Assembly (NCBI GenBank): GCA_016214145.1
Contig: JACRPA010000007.1
Span: 1 to 60,230, forward strand
Source: Rhodocyclales bacterium
GTDB lineage: Bacteria; Pseudomonadota; Gammaproteobacteria; Burkholderiales; Rhodocyclaceae
Direction of reading: 5' to 3'
Length of the DNA stretch: 60,230 nucleotides
Made by a program: the position numbers and the translations under genes. Below are positions 57,101 through 60,230 of the stretch, one piece after another (position 1 is the first letter of the stretch; each line of letters starts with the position of its first letter). Under the pieces are notes generated by a model. The model was not told where the DNA came from. It saw nothing but the letters and a program-made list of their open reading frames with translations, and searched no databases.

Positions 57101-58036
57101 TCCGGCGAGGGTGACGACGAGGTGCGCGCCAGGGGCGGCGCCGACAGAATTGAACTGGGCGCGGGCGACGACGACGCCCAGGGCGGCGAGGGCGCCGACA
57201 TCATTGTCGGCGAAGCGGGACGCGACTACCTCTTCGGCCAGGGCGGCGACGATATCCTCTACGCCAACGCCGAACTCGACCCGGCCGCCGCCCTCACCCA
57301 GGGACAAAGTCAGTCCCCGCAGGACGGCGAGCGCAGCTGGCTCGACGGCGGCGAGGGCGACGACCGGCTGACGGGGGACGCCGGCGCCGACGTCCTGCTC
57401 GGCGGCGCCGGGGACGACCTCATCCTCGGCGGGGGCGGCGACGACCATATCGCGGGCGACGACGAAGGCCAGCCGGTCGCGTCGGAATTCCGCGACGACA
57501 CCTACCTGGTTTCCCACAACCTGACGCAGCAGGCCGACGGCACGCGGATCTACGACTACCAGTATTCCGTCATGAACCATGTGGAGCGGCGCGCCGGCGG
57601 CGACGACGCCCTCTACGGTGGGGCGGGCGCCGACTGGCTCCTCGGCCAGGGTGGCGACGATTATCTGGACGGCGGTGCGGGCAACGACGTCGTCTTCGGC
57701 GGCGAAGGCGACGACACGATCTCCGGAGGCGAGGGCGACGACGACCTGAACGGCGACAGCCGCGAGCTCGCGGGCGACCGGCACGGCCAGGACTACATCG
57801 AAGGCGGCGCCGGCAACGACCGCATCGCCGGCAACGGCGGCGACGACGTGCTGTACGGCGACGAAGGCGACGACGTGATCAACGGCGACGACCCCGTGAC
57901 CCCGGCGCAATACCACGGAAACGACTACATCGAAGGCGGCGAGGGCAACGACGAGATGAACAACGATGGTAAGAATAGGAACCAACACAAATGTCGCAAG
58001 GCGGCGAACGACAGCGTTTGGAGGAGAACAGCGTGA
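54200..58036 (+). CDS. RTX-repeat lipase-like protein, probably type I secreted
   Basis: A 1278-residue protein without an N-terminal signal peptide. Residues 1-250 are a lipase alpha/beta-hydrolase with the nucleophile elbow GYSLGGHLA (Ser161), preceded by a Fungal-lipase-3-like EFIDDAARDNKATNELEV. Calcium-binding RTX nonapeptides (GGxGxDxxx) start near residue 690 (GGAGIDILEGGADNDTLYGG). After an RTX-associated beta region (about 770-950, with PVDYTRVIQGDREW) they resume at 955 and run to 1250. The end is unusual: after GGEGNDEM the sequence turns basic (NNDGKNRNQHKCRKAANDS, VWRRTA) and stops without the usual hydrophobic secretion signal. This suggests 3' truncation. The stop overlaps the next start (GTGA). 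Confidence 0.85.
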   Translation: MPTPTIAEYFDYARLQMAAEALYNFSATLPDANLIPGDPYRGLINPLWLTDGNLHASRFTATEAASFAVQWEVVEHISNTRTGFSGTLFRNRANPQELVLSLRSTEFIDDAARDNKATNELEVAKYGWAFGQISDMEAWYADLRQRGLIPEGAHYSVTGYSLGGHLATAFNLLRREDGTQSLVDRVVTFNGAGVGEIAQGTLGSVLANFNNLRSHPEQIEAEIDDANLRDTYRTIRANLASGTWDIARAKAELNSFAMPTPEDTRYQMLVAERLRIWTALDRIESIVGVAQSVPSFTSGSSDTVVPAHPATVPLGNIEQTRLDYQMAVLLASQRTRAVGLIDGAIQTYFGRQFGSPRLENQFDLMGATQPSAVANSQLHYGADERVFIEDQPLVRGDYISQVLAQTLTSWDLRLLANNYTQNDFGDTHSLALIVDTLSVENILSRLAPGTSQATFNDILFKASYLQAAKDSGQGKAEGDVLENVVNALADLILGPGRHAVLNGSPNGNTWASIDNPPAYTGRTAFYALLDQITAGSAFAALSGRLSLAASAEDLRSRARTDFGAYAALYSLSPFVVSIGAGSTDLASVLANAWSDAYADWNADKADIAQGKKPETLRIAEMWMSDRASFLERKQWFNLTNTNPVNPAYEYNSTNNRFQNDDVYFEDAASGYRIAQGRISDATRHYYFGDSRDNAFTGRGVEDHLYGGGADMLRGAGGDDYLEGGAGIDILEGGADNDTLYGGRGDDILNGGAGEDTYVINTGDGHDHIQGEDDGRNFIRYNGELIAGTFVQSTPGGAYRFIGNRANGQPWEMQFHSPGVLTLDDNTSITFDNYTSADAFEEAEFGIQLVDAALPVDYTRVIQGDREWQNFYGDAVLEDGGTISHGDAQGRDIITVNHPVVPTGWLDAQAIDSTYVVEEESDTFVRIRLTRVTFQYHLVDDLGNFITTDEIVAAPDELDGSEGNDRILSGEGDDEVRARGGADRIELGAGDDDAQGGEGADIIVGEAGRDYLFGQGGDDILYANAELDPAAALTQGQSQSPQDGERSWLDGGEGDDRLTGDAGADVLLGGAGDDLILGGGGDDHIAGDDEGQPVASEFRDDTYLVSHNLTQQADGTRIYDYQYSVMNHVERRAGGDDALYGGAGADWLLGQGGDDYLDGGAGNDVVFGGEGDDTISGGEGDDDLNGDSRELAGDRHGQDYIEGGAGNDRIAGNGGDDVLYGDEGDDVINGDDPVTPAQYHGNDYIEGGEGNDEMNNDGKNRNQHKCRKAANDSVWRRTA

Positions 58037-58758
58037 ATAAATCAGCTCTGATACCCATTTTGTTGGGGGTGCTGCTCAATACCGGTGCGGCCGCCGAAGA
58101 ATTGGCTTTCGAGGCTGCAAAGTCCAGCCGTCTACAAGAAGTTCTTCGGCAACAACCAGTGAAGCTCTATGAGAGTGTAAAAGTGAAGGACTATCCATTT
58201 TGCGATCGCTTCCTGAAAGCATTGAAGCGTGCCAGCCCGGAAATTAAATATGTTGAACCTGTTCTGCGTACAGACGACCCCGGGCATCCGAAGCTAGCAC
58301 GCTATGAGGCGTGCTATCGGCGCGAAGGCGGGCGGGGGGAGTCCGGTTTTGCGCTGTGCGCGGTGGGCGAACGGCGTTTCAGGCTCTACAGCGTGGAACT
58401 GGACGGCAACCGGAAGAACGGGCCGGAAGAATACCTCTACGGGCAGGAGCCGTCATGCAACCTGAACCGCAGCGGTTCTGCGCAATATGTCCGGACGAGT
58501 TTTCCGGAGTGCGAGATCGCTGATTTCGTGTATGCGGCAGCCGAAGATCCTCTCGCAAAGGGGCACATCACGGGGTTCAGTGCGCTCGTTCACTATCGAG
58601 GAGATCACTTCATTGTGAATCTCGATGACTTCGCTGAAGCCGGCTACACGATAAGTCTTAATGTCTACGATAAAGCGGAAAAATTGTTTTCCGGCCAGAA
58701 TCTCTGCGTCTGGAAATCGCAAGGTTCTCAAAATGACATAAAAGGGAGAGGGAAATGA
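58033..58758 (+). CDS. Exported six-cysteine protein between two RTX genes (candidate immunity protein)
   Basis: A 241-residue protein starting at GTG 58033 with GGAGGAG upstream. The signal peptide (ALIPILLGVLLNTGAAA) gives a periplasmic location. The mature part has six Cys, an even number fit for disulfides (YPFCDRF, YEACYR, ALCAVG, PSCNL, FPECEI, NLCVW). I know no family. It overlaps the lipase stop by GTGA and the lysozyme-RTX start by ATGA, so it is made together with both. A periplasmic, disulfide-bonded protein directly before a secreted muramidase would suit a lysozyme inhibitor that protects the producer. This is inference from position and location. Confidence 0.75.
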   Translation: MNKSALIPILLGVLLNTGAAAEELAFEAAKSSRLQEVLRQQPVKLYESVKVKDYPFCDRFLKALKRASPEIKYVEPVLRTDDPGHPKLARYEACYRREGGRGESGFALCAVGERRFRLYSVELDGNRKNGPEEYLYGQEPSCNLNRSGSAQYVRTSFPECEIADFVYAAAEDPLAKGHITGFSALVHYRGDHFIVNLDDFAEAGYTISLNVYDKAEKLFSGQNLCVWKSQGSQNDIKGRGK

Positions 58759-60230
58759 TCAACTATCGTATCAATGGGGACTTTTACGGCAATGCCCGGT
58801 CTGTCATAAAGGGATCGGAAGGCTTTCGCGGGGACATTTACTCTGACACGGTTTCTATTCCGACAATCGGCTATGGTTACGCGTTGATCGTGAGGCAAAG
58901 GAAATCAAATGGCACTATGAACTACGTAGTAGCGGACTACGTGCAGAACGAATTTGCGTCAATAGGCATAGCTCCAACCCCCGCGCAAATGAATTTGCTT
59001 CGCGATATCGCTATCGATCTTACAAACGGCAACACTGCAGCCGCCCGCACCAAAACCGCCACGCTCGACGCCCAGATTCGAGACATCGACCAGGCCGAAG
59101 CCTCGACGCTTTTCAATCGCAGCTTGGATCGAGCCCTTGCAGACGTTAAGAGGGGGTTTATCGCCAGCCTGGGTAGTGCCAATGGGGAACTGCTCTTCAC
59201 CGAAATGACGGGTAGTACAGAGTTGGTCGCCATATCAAGCATGGCGTTTAGTGGCGGCTCGGACATCGTCGGTCGGTCTTTGAGTCAAGCGCTGTGGAAC
59301 AGCAACCGCGCTGAAGCCTGGTACGAGATCCGCTACAACTCCAACAACGGTTCTTCGCGATCACCCGGCATCGCCAAGCGTCGCTACTACGAATCCGAGT
59401 TGTTCGGGATTTACAACAATTCGGCATCGGTTCAGGTGGATGAAGCGAAAGAAGTCTTTCGAATGTTCTCGCTTCATCGCTCCGACATCGAGCGTTATGA
59501 GCAACGTTACGGTGTAGACTTCGACGGTAATGCAGGCTGGGATCGGATCAACGGCCGTCCACCGCTCGGTGCCGCGAACTACGAATTCAACCTTTCCGGC
59601 GCTGCCGCCGTAGACGCCATCCACGACGCGCTCTCACCCGCCTGGACTGCCCTCTTCGCCGAACTGCAGCGCCTCTACCCGACCGGCATGGCCGGTCTGT
59701 CGGCGACCGACTTCTCTCCGGTCAATGTGCAGCTCGACCCCAACCGCAACGCCGGCCAACCGGTTACCACCAACACACAAGATCACCAGTCCTACCTCGA
59801 TGGCCGCCGCTTCAACAGCCAGGGTCAGGAAATCAGCACCCGCGACGTGTTGATCGGCGAAGGCGGCAGAGACACTTTGCGCGGCGGCCTGGGTGACGAC
59901 GTTCTGATCGGCGGCGAAGGCGACGACATCTACATCTATCGGGCGGGAGACGGCAACGACCGCATCATCGATTCCGACCGACGCGGCCGGGTCATTGTGT
60001 TTGACGCCAATGGACAACATCGTGAATTGGCCGCTGGCGCCTTCTTCCAGCAGAACCCCAACGGCGGCACCATCTGGCAAAGCGCCGATGGGCAAATCAG
60101 CATCACCCACAACTCCCCCTGGCGGTTGGTGCTCTCCGACGGCTCGACCATCGAGCTGGGCGACTTCCAGGACGGCGACTTCGGCATCGATCTGATCAAT
60201 GCCCCCGTCCCCGTCGACTACACCCGCACC
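58755..60230 (+). CDS. RTX protein with N-terminal T4-lysozyme-like (GH24) domain, 3' end outside the window
   Basis: Open from the ATG at 58755 (ribosome-binding site AGGGAGAGGG) to the window end, 492 codons. Residues about 15-225 resemble phage T4 lysozyme. KGSEGFRGDIYSDTVSIPTI and GYGYA carry Glu22, Asp31 and Thr37 with the same spacing as T4 lysozyme Glu11, Asp20 and Thr26. Later parts (EASTLFNRSLDRALADV, SMAFSGG, RAEAWYEIRYNSN) fit the rest of the fold. RTX nonapeptides follow near residue 365 (EGGRDTLRGGLGDDVLIGG). The tail has the same RTX-associated beta module as the lipase, ending NAPVPVDYTRT. There is no signal peptide, so type I export is expected. The likely role is peptidoglycan cleavage in other bacteria. 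Confidence 0.83.
   Translation, partial: MINYRINGDFYGNARSVIKGSEGFRGDIYSDTVSIPTIGYGYALIVRQRKSNGTMNYVVADYVQNEFASIGIAPTPAQMNLLRDIAIDLTNGNTAAARTKTATLDAQIRDIDQAEASTLFNRSLDRALADVKRGFIASLGSANGELLFTEMTGSTELVAISSMAFSGGSDIVGRSLSQALWNSNRAEAWYEIRYNSNNGSSRSPGIAKRRYYESELFGIYNNSASVQVDEAKEVFRMFSLHRSDIERYEQRYGVDFDGNAGWDRINGRPPLGAANYEFNLSGAAAVDAIHDALSPAWTALFAELQRLYPTGMAGLSATDFSPVNVQLDPNRNAGQPVTTNTQDHQSYLDGRRFNSQGQEISTRDVLIGEGGRDTLRGGLGDDVLIGGEGDDIYIYRAGDGNDRIIDSDRRGRVIVFDANGQHRELAAGAFFQQNPNGGTIWQSADGQISITHNSPWRLVLSDGSTIELGDFQDGDFGIDLINAPVPVDYTRT

Noticed and set aside
57060..57960. CRISPR array or tandem DNA repeat
   Set aside because: The repetition is at the protein level (nine-residue RTX units with varying codons), without fixed repeats and spacers.
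57991..58032. ATG at 57991 as start of the six-cysteine protein
   Set aside because: It would put a charged stretch before the signal peptide and overlap the lipase by 46 nt; GTG at 58033 has an ideal ribosome-binding site.

Overview
The window looks like a chromosome segment of a high-GC betaproteobacterium, most likely a member of the Rhodocyclales (Azoarcus/Thauera/Sterolibacterium-like). This is inferred from three things: the gene order around hfq-hflX-hflK-hflC-hisZ-purA and ndk-rlmN-pilW-rodZ-ispG-hisS-yfgM-bamB-der, the betaproteobacterial 5S rRNA, and a tungsten aldehyde oxidoreductase (aor) cluster of the Aromatoleum/Thauera type. No taxon can be proved from the sequence alone.

Layout. 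0-2.2 kb: the end of an rRNA operon (5S and terminator), then tungstate-type ABC transporter genes tupB and tupC without a neighbouring tupA, and a small exported protein. 2.2-4.5 kb: accA and tilS. 4.5-10.4 kb: a C4-dicarboxylate TRAP locus, dctS-dctR divergent from dctPQM, followed by a decayed 3' end of a tctA gene. 10.9-14.0 kb: a TerC-family protein, a universal stress protein and a large exported FecR/DUF6600-like protein. 14.2-29.6 kb: a long housekeeping block from ndk to purA. The rlmN gene carries an in-frame palindromic insertion. 29.6-34.5 kb: tRNA-Leu(CAG), rnr, rlmB, the rpsF-priB-rpsR-rplI ribosomal operon and tRNA-Ser(GGA).

34.5-40.3 kb: a GAF/Fis-type regulator with a degenerate AAA+ region, divergent from an aor cluster. 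The aorA/aorB boundary seems to be deleted, so the ferredoxin subunit loses its C-terminus and the tungsten subunit loses its N-terminus. The FAD subunit, a MoaD/ThiS-like protein and a small unknown protein follow intact. 40.3-47.1 kb: SRP RNA, dnaX, ybaB, recR, the cytochrome bc1 operon petABC, and sspAB.

47.1-60.2 kb is an accessory region and the most unusual part. It begins with a type I secretion ABC transporter and a BrnTA remnant whose toxin is truncated. Next come a 959-residue membrane-anchored protein with a C-terminal SPRY-like domain and a tightly coupled run of five genes: small protein, lipoprotein, RTX lipase, six-cysteine exported protein, and RTX protein with an N-terminal T4-lysozyme-like (GH24) domain. 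The last gene runs off the window. The order, with an envelope protein directly before each RTX enzyme, suggests type I secreted antibacterial effectors (a phospholipase-like lipase and a muramidase) paired with cognate immunity proteins. That reading is inference; the domains, signals and gene overlaps are seen directly.

Several short palindromic repeats are scattered through the window: near 38.4 kb, 40.4 kb, 42.5 kb, inside rlmN and inside the secretion ATPase gene. Two of them are translated within otherwise intact genes.
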